Shown here: positions 23,219-29,829 of the stretch, piece by piece
Position numbering within the stretch: position 1 is the stretch's first letter
How the letters are laid out: every line of letters begins with the position of its first letter
Virus record (IMG/VR): IMGVR_UViG_3300008452_005051
Location: 1-36,564 of that record
Direction: 5' to 3' (one strand)
DNA from: a virus
DNA length: 36,564 nucleotides
Program-made: the position numbers and the translations under genes
Notes under the pieces: model-generated
Databases searched by the model: none
Told to the model about the DNA's origin: nothing
The model's input: the letters and a program-made list of their open reading frames with translations, nothing else

Positions 23219-23567
23219 ACATATTTTTTTGTTATTATTAGTGCCTTTATCAGAAGCAAAGGCACTATTTTATAACTCAAATTTAAAAGTAAGATATTCT
23301 TTATGGATAAATGATACTAAATACTTGTGCAACGTCGTAGAGATGTATTCTAATATTTTGATCTTCAGTTTTATCTTTTGGTACTTTGCTTTTTCAAAAC
23401 AAGATATTATTTCAAGAAAAATATTTCTTGGATTGTTTATTTTAAACATTTTAGATTTTATTCATTTCGGAATTATGGACTTGCCTTTTTTTGTACTTCC
23501 TAAAATAGTACTTGCTTTTTTTATCAGTTGGTTATGGTTGAAGTTAAGACCGCTTTCAAATTTTTAG
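23208..23567 (+). CDS. multi-pass membrane protein in lysis cluster
   Basis: 119 aa, overlapping the previous gene by 11 nt. About three hydrophobic segments (48-64, 70-88, 94-112). Could be a second holin or antiholin. No family recognised. The first ~15 residues also look hydrophobic, so a signal anchor is possible. Confidence 0.6.
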   Translation: MRNKHIFLLLLVPLSEAKALFYNSNLKVRYSLWINDTKYLCNVVEMYSNILIFSFIFWYFAFSKQDIISRKIFLGLFILNILDFIHFGIMDLPFFVLPKIVLAFFISWLWLKLRPLSNF

Positions 23568-23881
23568 ACGTTTTTTGGTCGCTTATATGCGGGTATATCT
23601 CTTTAGACGTTATACCTCTCATAGGTAATGGCGTTACCTATGCTTTTAGCGAAGTCGACAACGCTATAAAGATCTGTTTGGCATTTGCTGGCTTAATTTA
23701 TTTCGTCCTAAGGATAATAAACTACGGCTTTACTAGCTACATAAACTATATGATAAAAAAGGAAGAATTAAACAAAATAATACAAAAAAATAAAGAATTT
23801 GAATTAAATATAAGGGTAGCCGAAAGAATAATGCCCCCACCATATAACGAAAGAATAACGCCTAAAGTAAACGAAAATTAA
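23534..23881 (+). CDS. membrane protein with C-terminal coiled coil (holin-like)
   Basis: 115 aa from the ATG at 23534, overlapping the previous gene by 34 nt; a TTG two codons earlier is possible. Hydrophobic stretches at about 10-30 and 46-62, then a charged helix (KKEELNKIIQKNKEFELN) and a Pro-rich end. Topology fits a phage holin or spanin-type protein next to the endopeptidase. Confidence 0.6.
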   Translation: MVEVKTAFKFLDVFWSLICGYISLDVIPLIGNGVTYAFSEVDNAIKICLAFAGLIYFVLRIINYGFTSYINYMIKKEELNKIIQKNKEFELNIRVAERIMPPPYNERITPKVNEN

Positions 23882-23892
23882 AATTAAACCTA

Positions 23893-24369
23893 ATGGATAA
23901 AATAACAATAGACCGGATCAAAACAGCACACCCAAGTATAAGGGAAATGCTCTTAAAACAATATCAAGAAATCAATTCATTGCTTCCAAAAGGAGTGAGA
24001 CTTAGATTTGCTTATGTTTATCGATCAATAGCCGAGCAAGACGCTTTATTTAAGCAAAGACCAAAGGTAACCAACGCAAAAGGAGGTCAAAGCATTCATA
24101 ACTATGGATTAGCTTTCGACATAGTTTTGCTCTACGACAAAGACGGAAACGAAACGTTTGAAACAGCATCTTGGGAGCAAAATAAACACTGGATGCAAGT
24201 TGTAAACTATTTCAAATCAAAAGACTGGGAATGGGGCGGTGATTGGGCTAAATTCAAAGATGCGCCACATTTTCAACTAAAGAAAAAAGACGGTAGCGGC
24301 TACAAGTGGCAGGAGCTTATTAAAATGCATACTATTATTGACAACGGAATTAAATATCCAAAATTATGA
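23893..24369 (+). CDS. endolysin, M15 peptidase (VanY/L-alanyl-D-glutamate type)
   Basis: 158 aa. The M15 motif S-x-H-x-x-G-x-A-x-D is present as SIHNYGLAFD (67-76) with zinc ligands His69 and Asp76; Glu113 (WEWGGDW) is the likely general base and His126 (PHFQ) the third ligand. It cuts peptide cross-links of the cell wall at lysis. Normal family length, no signal peptide, so it depends on a holin. Confidence 0.92.
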   Translation: MDKITIDRIKTAHPSIREMLLKQYQEINSLLPKGVRLRFAYVYRSIAEQDALFKQRPKVTNAKGGQSIHNYGLAFDIVLLYDKDGNETFETASWEQNKHWMQVVNYFKSKDWEWGGDWAKFKDAPHFQLKKKDGSGYKWQELIKMHTIIDNGIKYPKL

Positions 24370-24506
24370 AAACTAAAAAATCTTTTTTTGAAACAACAGT
24401 AGGGAAAATTTTAAAAATAGTAGCTAGTGCCGTTATAAGAAATCAAAAAGGCATTAAGAATACACCTAATGCCGATAAAGTTGATAAGGTTATTGATAAT
24501 CTATAG
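24366..24506 (+). CDS. small basic protein, last late gene
   Basis: 46 aa, coupled by ATGA to the endolysin stop. Basic, helical N-terminal half (FETTVGKILKIVASAVIRNQKG). Its 3' end overlaps the convergent minus-strand gene by 17 nt. Possibly a lysis accessory or small structural protein. Confidence 0.5.
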   Translation: MKTKKSFFETTVGKILKIVASAVIRNQKGIKNTPNADKVDKVIDNL

Positions 24507-24723
24507 TTCCAATGATCAAATCCCATTTAAATAATTTTATTGCCTGGCTAATTGCTATTTCCTTGGTTTCATAATACCAAGGCTTGTCACTTATTCCGTT
24601 AACAGAAATTAAATGCGTCCAATGTTTTCTTTTAAAAAATAAGGCGCATTTTTCTTTTTGAATTTCAACTACCCAACCTTGCGGATATTTTTTCACTCTA
24701 ACTTTTAAGTTTTCTAAGTGCAT
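24490..24723 (-). CDS. hypothetical protein
   Basis: 77 aa, convergent with the last late gene. Beta-rich start (ENLKVRVKKYPQGWVVEIQK) and Trp-rich middle; a YYETKEIAISQAIKLF helix near the end. Similar short proteins are common in Bacteroidetes phages and mobile elements; role unknown. Confidence 0.6.
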   Translation of the reverse strand: MHLENLKVRVKKYPQGWVVEIQKEKCALFFKRKHWTHLISVNGISDKPWYYETKEIAISQAIKLFKWDLIIGTIDYQ

Positions 24724-24738
24724 AACTTTTTCTTATAA

Positions 24739-24933
24739 TTAAAAAGGACATTCTTTTTTTGGCTTAGAGATTAAATCACTATAATCTCTTTTTATTTTTT
24801 CTGCTATTGCTTCTCGGATAAAATTACCAACATCAACGTTGTAAAATTTCATTTTCTGTAGCGTTTTTAGTTGTGTCTCAGAAATACGTATAACCTTTGT
24901 TTTTATTAGCAGTTTAGTCATTTTGTAATACAT
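24739..24933 (-). CDS. ribbon-helix-helix-like DNA-binding protein
   Basis: 64 aa (60 if started at the second Met). KTKVIRISETQLKTLQKMKF followed by VGNFIREAIAEKIKRDY has the beta-strand plus two-helix pattern of Arc/MetJ-type proteins. A likely small transcription regulator of the accessory minus-strand region; its target is not known. Confidence 0.6.
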   Translation of the reverse strand: MYYKMTKLLIKTKVIRISETQLKTLQKMKFYNVDVGNFIREAIAEKIKRDYSDLISKPKKECPF

Positions 24934-24966
24934 TTGTAGTGATTAGCCAATAGTTAGGGGATATTA

Positions 24967-25938
24967 TCACAAACCCTCGTTATAATCGAAAAAAGATTGT
25001 TGATACCCAGCTTGTCTTATTTGTTGGTAATTTATTTCTTTTTCTGTTTTGTTTCGATCAAAATCATTTATTCCACAAAGCCCGTTGCAATCAAATAAAG
25101 GTTCAACTTTACAATCGGGCATTTCATCGATACATTTTAAATTTGGATAGTATGGATGCTTTACTAAAAAAACTAATTCGTTAAAACTTTCCTTTGCTTC
25201 TTTGCTTTGGTCTTTTAACATCGTTTTAGGCTCTCCGCTTGTGTTTGTAAGTTCGTGTTCAATTTCAGCCATTGCATAAAACTTATCAGGAAATTCACGT
25301 TTCATTTTTTGCCAATATCCAATACCACCCTGAACGCATCCAGTTTTGAAACAGTTGTTATTTCGAAAACCTAATTGATACATTTTAGGGATTTCTATTC
25401 CTGCATCTTCTACGATTTCAATACATTTCTTTTTATCGTAACCATACATCAATAAAGGATAAATCGCCTTTGCTTTCGGATGGTTCATTTTCATTCCTAA
25501 TGCTCGGTTAAATTCTTTTTTCTCAAATTCAAAACCAAACACTTGAAAATCATAAACTGCTGTTTTTTGCCAATCTTCTCTGCATTTTCTTTTAAGAATA
25601 CTTGAACAAATTGCACCGGTAGCCACGTTTAATGATAAATGCTTTCTCCATACATCTTGAATAGAACTGTATTTTTCGCCTATGTATGTGATAGTTTCAA
25701 TTTTTTTTTCGTACCATTTTTCACAATCCGCTTTAAATCTGTAAGTATCATCATCTTCATTATGCGTATCAATCATTATTAATTTACATCTTTTAATTCC
25801 GTAAATGTCAATAGCAATTTTACAAGCAACCGCAGAAGTAACCCCACCAGACCACCAACAAATAACATCCCCTAACCTCGGTTTTGACTTATTGCCGTTT
25901 TCGGCTTTATTTGATGATTGTTTTGTACTTGTTTTCAT
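24967..25938 (-). CDS. PAPS-reductase-like PP-loop protein
   Basis: 323 aa. PP-loop SGGVTSA at residues 30-36 marks an ATP-pyrophosphatase (PAPS reductase/adenine nucleotide alpha-hydrolase superfamily). Cys-containing stretches follow: CSSILKRKC near 110-118, FKTGCVQGGIGYW near 198-210, and several Cys near the C-terminus (CIDEMPDCKVEPLFDCNGLC) that could bind a metal or Fe-S cluster. Phage homologues are often called PAPS reductase; a role in nucleic-acid modification is as likely as sulphate reduction. Confidence 0.75.
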   Translation of the reverse strand: MKTSTKQSSNKAENGNKSKPRLGDVICWWSGGVTSAVACKIAIDIYGIKRCKLIMIDTHNEDDDTYRFKADCEKWYEKKIETITYIGEKYSSIQDVWRKHLSLNVATGAICSSILKRKCREDWQKTAVYDFQVFGFEFEKKEFNRALGMKMNHPKAKAIYPLLMYGYDKKKCIEIVEDAGIEIPKMYQLGFRNNNCFKTGCVQGGIGYWQKMKREFPDKFYAMAEIEHELTNTSGEPKTMLKDQSKEAKESFNELVFLVKHPYYPNLKCIDEMPDCKVEPLFDCNGLCGINDFDRNKTEKEINYQQIRQAGYQQSFFDYNEGL

Positions 25939-25958
25939 TGTTTTTTAATTTAAAATTG

Positions 25959-26004
25959 GTCTTGTATTTTAGGCAACAAGACAAAGCCACCAAGCGTTAT
26001 GTCG
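25959..26004 (-). repeat. attC-like site A (incomplete)
   Basis: Read on -: CGACATAACG just after the 55-aa gene, then a hairpin GTCTTGT-N10-ACAAGAC (25982-25959). The first box is the R''-like partner of the cassette start at 26227. No clear R'-like box precedes the PP-loop gene, so this may be the array end. Confidence 0.45.
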
Positions 26005-26020
26005 GATGCGGTTGGAATCG

Positions 26021-26188
26021 CTAAAAATCCGATGGCGAAAAATAAGCGTCTTTATAACGAAAAGTTGTTTTTGTTGTTCCAAACTGATGTTTAATAGTTA
26101 TTGTTCTTGGTGTTTTAGCAATAACAACACAGTCTCCTTTTATGCCGTGTTCAAACTTAAATCCCACTTCTACTTCTGATATTCTCAT
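26021..26188 (-). CDS. 55-aa beta-rich protein in cassette array
   Basis: 55 aa from the Met at 26188; 12 codons of upstream extension would cover the cassette start box and were rejected. Beta pattern (EVEVGFKFEHGIKGDCVVIA… then RTITIKHQFGTTKTTFRY), perhaps a small SH3/KOW-like barrel. Flanked by the perfect 9-bp inverted boxes GTTATGTCG/CGACATAAC. Function unknown. Confidence 0.55.
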   Translation of the reverse strand: MRISEVEVGFKFEHGIKGDCVVIAKTPRTITIKHQFGTTKTTFRYKDAYFSPSDF

Positions 26189-26218
26189 AATTTTGATTTT
26201 AGTTACCGAAAAGCACCA

Positions 26219-26365
26219 CGACATAACAATTTCTTTGCGATGATTTTCGGCTTGGTTTATAAATTTATAATTGGTTGTGTGTTTGGTTTTCTTGGGTATT
26301 TATCCGAAGCTTGGTTTTGTGCCACTCCGAAAAAACTCGCAAAGAATCAACGTTGTAGGTAAGTT
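26219..26365 (-). repeat. attC-like site B
   Basis: Imperfect hairpin of about 147 bp. Arms: CTACAACG box next to the 77-aa gene end; TTCTTTGCGA (26231-26240) / TCGCAAAGAA (26337-26346); TTTTCGG (26244-26250) / CCGAAAA (26327-26333); closing box GTTATGTCG on - (26227-26219). R and L arms with a long central loop are the attC design. Confidence 0.5.
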
Positions 26366-26395
26366 TGCTCAACTTTGTATCCAAAATTACGCAGG

Positions 26396-26629
26396 TTATA
26401 ATTTTTCTAATTCTTCTTTTACATTTTGTTCATCTTCTATCAATTTCCATATAACTTGTCGTGAATCATTAGAGAAATTATCCATCTTATTAACTAAATC
26501 GGTAAACATTTCTATATTTCTATTTACAGCTAATATTGCTTTTCTATTTGATGATAAATTTGGTTTGAATACATCTATTGGAGAACACATTTTAATTGAT
26601 AATTCCAGGGCTTTTTCTTTTGGTGTCAT
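26396..26629 (-). CDS. 77-aa helical protein in cassette array
   Basis: 77 aa, almost entirely helical and acidic, ending EDEQNVKEELEKL. Flanked by inverted boxes GTTGTAGGTAAGTT / AACCTACCTACAGC. Unknown function; could be an immunity or regulatory protein as in other cassettes, but nothing in the sequence shows it. Confidence 0.55.
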   Translation of the reverse strand: MTPKEKALELSIKMCSPIDVFKPNLSSNRKAILAVNRNIEMFTDLVNKMDNFSNDSRQVIWKLIEDEQNVKEELEKL

Positions 26630-26646
26630 AATTCGTTAGTGTTAAA

Positions 26647-26762
26647 AACCTACCTACAGCAATATATTGTACTTATAGCTAGATTTTGGTTTAATTTAAT
26701 GATTTTTAATTTTTGTTTTTATTGGTGTTCGGCAACTTCGCCAAGCACCATACGTTAGTAGC
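26647..26762 (-). repeat. attC-like site C
   Basis: On -: GCTACTAACG box next to the 82-aa gene stop, a local hairpin TGGTGCTTGGC-GAAGTT-GCCGAACACCA (10 of 11 pairs, 26750-26723), an A/T-rich part, and box GCTGTAGG at the other end. The two end boxes pair only in part (CTAC/GTAG), the weakest of the sites. Confidence 0.45.
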
Positions 26763-26766
26763 AAGA

Positions 26767-27015
26767 CTACGACTCGTTTTCAATATCGAAATTTTCATCG
26801 TGAAACTCTTTAAAATATTGATAAAAATGATTTCTTGTAGATTCAAAATTATTGCTTTCATCTTCAATCTTTTTTCTAATGTCGTACATAATTGCACAGC
26901 CACGCTCTGAGAATTTAATAATGTCATTTTTATCAGCTTGTTCTACAGCATCGCCAAAATCATTAATATTATATTCTTTTTTAGTGATATTATGGTAGTA
27001 TATTCTTTGTCCCAT
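26767..27015 (-). CDS. 82-aa protein in cassette array
   Basis: 82 aa. Begins GQRIYYHNITKKEYNIND, then acidic helices (EFHDENFDIENES end). Stop lies 5 nt from the R''-like box, start 43 nt from the R'-like box, as in compact integron cassettes. Flanked by perfect 9-bp inverted boxes, and an 11-bp direct repeat ACGTTAGTAGC (26752, 27130) lies at both cassette junctions. Function unknown. Confidence 0.6.
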   Translation of the reverse strand: MGQRIYYHNITKKEYNINDFGDAVEQADKNDIIKFSERGCAIMYDIRKKIEDESNNFESTRNHFYQYFKEFHDENFDIENES

Positions 27016-27057
27016 TGTATTTGTTTTTATAAGTTAATTTATCTTTAATATCCGTCC

Positions 27058-27141
27058 AGCTACTAACACACGATAAGGTCTATTTGCCGAATCTACGCAC
27101 CGCTTAGGCAAACAGCCCCTATCGCGGGAACGTTAGTAGCT
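27058..27141 (-). repeat. attC-like site D
   Basis: The clearest site, 84 bp: outer boxes AGCTACTAAC (27058-27067) / GTTAGTAGCT (27132-27141), perfect 10 bp; inner arms CGATAAGG / CCCCTATCG with one mismatch, and TATTTGCC / GGCAAACA with one mismatch; 18-nt loop. Unequal inner arms with unpaired bases are typical of attC sites, which recombine as folded single strands. Confidence 0.6.
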
Positions 27142-27278
27142 ATTTAAAGAGCGTTTTATGTATAATAACATTATCTAGCCGAATTGGAAAGGATAAACGT
27201 GATAGTGTCCATTATTTCAATTCCTCAGCTTTACAACACTTTTTTAAGTTTCTATTCGGTCGCCTTGAATGAATACTA
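27142..27278. other. non-coding stretch upstream of attC-like site D
   Basis: 137 bp without a convincing gene. It holds a spaced inverted repeat CCGAAT (27179-27184) / ATTCGG (27253-27258) and may be a degraded cassette. Nothing else recognised. Confidence 0.3.
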
Positions 27279-27557
27279 TTATTGATTGTCTTTGCATATA
27301 ATTAAAAGTTTATTTTTATCTTTTAAGAAATCAGGCATCATAAAATAATGCAACACATTTTTCCAAAACTCCCATTTCTCACTTTTAAATTCATAAAAAC
27401 TAATTAAACATCTTAGCAACGAGCTAGTAGAATAAATTTTATCAGTTAGTTTTATTTTATCTAAAAATTGTTTTGTACAATTACTTTCAAAATCAGCTGT
27501 AAACTTAAAAGATAAGTTTACAGCTTCAAGTTCTATTAAAATTTCTTTGTAAGTCAT
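27279..27557 (-). CDS. hypothetical protein
   Basis: 92 aa, helical, Lys-rich; ends shortly before the non-coding stretch and attC-like site D. Start 1 nt from the stop of the upstream minus-strand gene, so they form one operon read from the promoter at 27788. Family not recognised. Confidence 0.55.
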   Translation of the reverse strand: MTYKEILIELEAVNLSFKFTADFESNCTKQFLDKIKLTDKIYSTSSLLRCLISFYEFKSEKWEFWKNVLHYFMMPDFLKDKNKLLIICKDNQ

Positions 27558-27558
27558 T

Positions 27559-27747
27559 TTAGTAATTTTTTAAAAACTCAATTGTTTCTTTAATAGAAGC
27601 TATTTTATATTCTAAATCAGCTTTACCTGCTTCGTATTCTTTTCTTTCCCAATTTTCTAAACCTTCCCAAGCTAAAGCCTTGTTTGTGTAATTTAATTGT
27701 CCTAGTAAAGATTCTAATGTTTCGCCTTGATAAGTTACTGTTGTCAT
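27559..27747 (-). CDS. small helical hypothetical protein
   Basis: 62 aa (starts TTVTYQGETLESLLGQLNYT), an acidic helical hairpin pattern. First gene of the minus-strand accessory operon, about 34 nt from its -7 element. Function unknown. Confidence 0.55.
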   Translation of the reverse strand: MTTVTYQGETLESLLGQLNYTNKALAWEGLENWERKEYEAGKADLEYKIASIKETIEFLKNY

Positions 27748-27780
27748 AATTTCTATTTTTTATTTGTTGTTATCTGAGTA

Positions 27781-27788
27781 CAAATATA
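27781..27788 (-). promoter_or_regulatory. -7 element of the minus-strand accessory operon
   Basis: On -: TATATTTG followed by TACTC, about 34 nt before the ATG at 27747. It lies back to back with the early + promoter at 27811-27871. Confidence 0.5.
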
Positions 27789-27810
27789 GATCTATTTTCG
27801 ATATAAAAAT

Positions 27811-27871
27811 GTTAATGTTTTGTTAAAATTAAAAATAAGTATTAAATTAATCAATCTATACACTATCTTTG
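27811..27871 (+). promoter_or_regulatory. early promoter of the replication side
   Basis: Box GTTAATGTTTTGTTAAAA (27811-27828) resembling those at 258 and 3048, and -7 TATCTTTG at 27864-27871, 53 nt from box start. First ATG at 27898. It should start the long + strand early transcript towards the replication genes. Confidence 0.55.
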
Positions 27872-27897
27872 GTAAAAATTTAAAACAAGAAAATATT

Positions 27898-28047
27898 ATG
27901 AAAAGAAACTATTTCACTATTCATCAGAATAAGAAGCCTAAGAAAATAAAATATTCTAAAATTTATAGCAAAGAACAGCAGGAAAAAATAAGAAAATTAA
28001 ACGAGTTTTGGAGATTAGAAATAGAAAAATTAAAACAAATATTATGA
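27898..28047 (+). CDS. small basic hypothetical protein
   Basis: 49 aa from the ATG at 27898, directly after the early promoter. Very basic N-terminal part (KKPKKIKYSKIYSK), helical C-terminus. Being the first early gene, it could be a host takeover factor; this is inference. Coupled to the next gene by ATGA. Confidence 0.55.
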   Translation: MKRNYFTIHQNKKPKKIKYSKIYSKEQQEKIRKLNEFWRLEIEKLKQIL

Positions 28048-28349
28048 AAAGAATTTTATTAACGTTGTTGAAATTGATCAACAACTACACAAATCACCAA
28101 ATTACGGCTAAAGAAGAAGCTGGACAGATTTTAAAGTACATGCTCTTAAAGAGCGACACTAAAAGAGTGATTGAGGTTTATAAAGAACTAGACAAAGCTA
28201 TCGAGCAGGAAATGGATAATCGAGCGTTTGAAGCTCTGAGAACCGCTAAGTTGATACAAGCAGAATGGGGGGTAAAGAATATAGTTAAAGACCCTGCTTT
28301 TGATAAACCTATTAATGATATAAAGGTGGTTTATGAAAGAGTTAATTAA
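28044..28349 (+). CDS. hypothetical early protein
   Basis: 101 aa from the coupled ATG at 28044. Helical, with a hydrophobic-basic start (KRILLTLLKLINNYTNH) and a Lys/Glu-rich body. Family not recognised. Confidence 0.6.
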   Translation: MKRILLTLLKLINNYTNHQITAKEEAGQILKYMLLKSDTKRVIEVYKELDKAIEQEMDNRAFEALRTAKLIQAEWGVKNIVKDPAFDKPINDIKVVYERVN

Positions 28350-28350
28350 A

Positions 28351-28398
28351 ATGCAATATCAGCAATGCACTAAATGTGGCAAAGGTCACTCGTTATAA
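28351..28398 (+). CDS. possible 15-aa zinc-knuckle-like ORF
   Basis: Starts 1 nt after the previous stop and encodes CTKCGKGHSL at its end, a half zinc-finger-like pattern. Could be a remnant of a longer zinc-ribbon protein. Too short to be sure it is a gene. Confidence 0.3.
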   Translation: MQYQQCTKCGKGHSL

Positions 28399-28418
28399 TT
28401 TAAAAAATAAAAGTAATT

Positions 28419-28679
28419 ATGGAAAATATTTATAAAATTGAAGCCCTAAAAATAACCAGAAGGCATTATCACGAAGGCATTAAAGACTTGGATTTAGCTC
28501 AAAAATCAGCTATAGTTACAGTAAGGAGCATAATAAAAGAAACCTTAGAAGAATACACTAACGATGAAAATCATGATAGAGTTGTTTTTTACAAAAAAGT
28601 TCTTGAAGAATTAAATGGTTTATGGAAAATGCCTGATGATTACCATTTAAAAGAAGTGCCTTCTAAATGCGTTGTGTAG
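28419..28679 (+). CDS. hypothetical protein
   Basis: 86 aa, helical, mixed charge; ATG after an A-rich leader (AAAGTAATT). Unknown function, part of the early transcript. Confidence 0.6.
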   Translation: MENIYKIEALKITRRHYHEGIKDLDLAQKSAIVTVRSIIKETLEEYTNDENHDRVVFYKKVLEELNGLWKMPDDYHLKEVPSKCVV

Positions 28680-28697
28680 CAAAAAAACTGTTGGAGC

Positions 28698-28739
28698 ATG
28701 GAAGAAAAAGGATTAAAAATTGAAAAATTAAATATATGA
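28698..28739 (+). CDS. possible 13-aa ORF
   Basis: ATG to TGA with ATGA overlap to the next gene. May be only a coupling leader; length is within chance. Confidence 0.2.
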   Translation: MEEKGLKIEKLNI

Positions 28740-29014
28740 AAGCAACAGAATTAAGAGTAAAAAATAAATTGTTAGTCGAAGTTTCATTAAGAGATTATTT
28801 TGCTTCGCAGGCTATGCTAGCCGTGATGCAAGAAACACAAGAAATGAGAATAGGCTCTTTTTGGGATTGGATAAAACAACTACTTGTTACATATCTACAC
28901 TTTACATTTTTAACGGTAAACTTTGTTAAAGTCGAAAACGTTTACGAGGAAGCAGCGAAAAGAGCTTATGAATATGCTGATGCATTGATGCATGTTCGAG
29001 ACAATAATATTTAA
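28736..29014 (+). CDS. conserved small phage protein
   Basis: 92 aa. The pattern VSLRDYFASQAMLAVM near the start and AAKRAYEYADALMHVRDN at the end is common to a family of short phage proteins of unknown function. The middle has an extra hydrophobic segment (about 43-63) that may span a membrane, which the usual family lacks. Confidence 0.6.
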   Translation: MKATELRVKNKLLVEVSLRDYFASQAMLAVMQETQEMRIGSFWDWIKQLLVTYLHFTFLTVNFVKVENVYEEAAKRAYEYADALMHVRDNNI

Positions 29015-29029
29015 TTATAAATAAACAAT

Positions 29030-29299
29030 ATGAGAAAACAAATAATTGAAATCTTCGAAAAAAAAATAGAAGATAGAAGCTTAAAAACAGGAAATATCTG
29101 CCCGACCACTGTAAAAAACTGGAAGAAAAAAAACACTAGAATGTACATCGACAAGGTGGAGAAGGCGATGGAGGAAAACAACATACCGGACCCGTTCTTT
29201 TGGGACGGCACTTATGATGGTTTAGTGTCTTATAATGCAGAGTGCGCTAAGAAACTAGGAAAAAACAGTTTGAAAATAGAGATAACAATTAATCAATAG
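29030..29299 (+). CDS. hypothetical protein
   Basis: 89 aa, N-terminal helical part with CPTTVKNWKKKN resembling a helix-turn-helix recognition segment. Function unknown; lies just before the recombination genes. Confidence 0.6.
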   Translation: MRKQIIEIFEKKIEDRSLKTGNICPTTVKNWKKKNTRMYIDKVEKAMEENNIPDPFFWDGTYDGLVSYNAECAKKLGKNSLKIEITINQ

Positions 29300-29304
29300 A
29301 AAAA

Positions 29305-29829
29305 ATGGACTTGTCAAAAACAATAATCCCAAAATCGGATCAGTTAAACGCTGATGATTTAATTGCTGGACCAAAAACGATAAAAATTAGAGATATTAAA
29401 GCTGGAGCAGATGAGACACAGCCCGTTTGCATTTACTTCTACGGAGATAATAATAAGCCGTTTAAGCCATGCAAATCAGTTCGAAGAATATTAGTTCAAT
29501 TATGGGGTGCTGATGGGTTACAATACATCAATAGGAGACTTACTATTTACCGTGATGATAGTGTAAAATGGGCGGGAGTAGAGATAGGAGGTATTCGAAT
29601 TAGTCACGCATCACATATTGAAAGCGCAACACGTGTTCTGGTTACAACCGCAAAAAACAAACGTACACCGATGACCATTGAGCCTTTGCCATTGGTAGAG
29701 CTTAAGGATTTAGCTGGAGCAAAAAAAGCCATTCAAGAAAAAAAAGCTAGCATACAGGCTATTATTGAAAAGTATGATTTAACAGATGAGCAACTAAAAG
29801 AGCTAAAAAATGGAAATAAAACAGTTTAA
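29305..29829 (+). CDS. conserved phage protein linked to recombination
   Basis: 174 aa. The pattern LNADDLIAGPKTIKI, then KPCKSVRRILVQLWGADG and KWAGVEIGGIRISHASHI, is that of a conserved phage protein found next to YqaJ-type exonucleases. Biochemical role unknown. It overlaps the exonuclease gene by 20 nt, which supports a shared function. Confidence 0.7.
   Translation: MDLSKTIIPKSDQLNADDLIAGPKTIKIRDIKAGADETQPVCIYFYGDNNKPFKPCKSVRRILVQLWGADGLQYINRRLTIYRDDSVKWAGVEIGGIRISHASHIESATRVLVTTAKNKRTPMTIEPLPLVELKDLAGAKKAIQEKKASIQAIIEKYDLTDEQLKELKNGNKTV

Larger units (their letters stand above)
25996..27141 (-). mobile_element. integron-like gene-cassette array
   Basis: Three small genes on - (26767-27015, 26396-26629, 26021-26188), each flanked by its own inverted boxes: GTTAGTAGC/GCTACTAAC (26754, 27059), GTTGTAGGTAAGTT/AACCTACCTACAGC (26352, 26647; 12 of 14), and GTTATGTCG/CGACATAAC (25996, 26219). 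Between genes lie imperfect hairpins. That each cassette's end box is complementary to its own start box is the R''/R' rule of integron cassettes. The boxes fit GTT(A/G) but only partly GTTRRRY. No integrase gene in the window. Confidence 0.5.

Noticed and set aside
26271-26639. Plus-strand ORF of 122 codons in the cassette array
   Set aside because: It crosses an attC-like hairpin and lies antisense to a better minus-strand gene; composition is Ser/Phe-rich as in shadow frames.
25855-27141. CRISPR array in the repeat-rich accessory region
   Set aside because: Repeats are inverted, of differing sequence and irregular spacing, and enclose genes; no short regular spacers.
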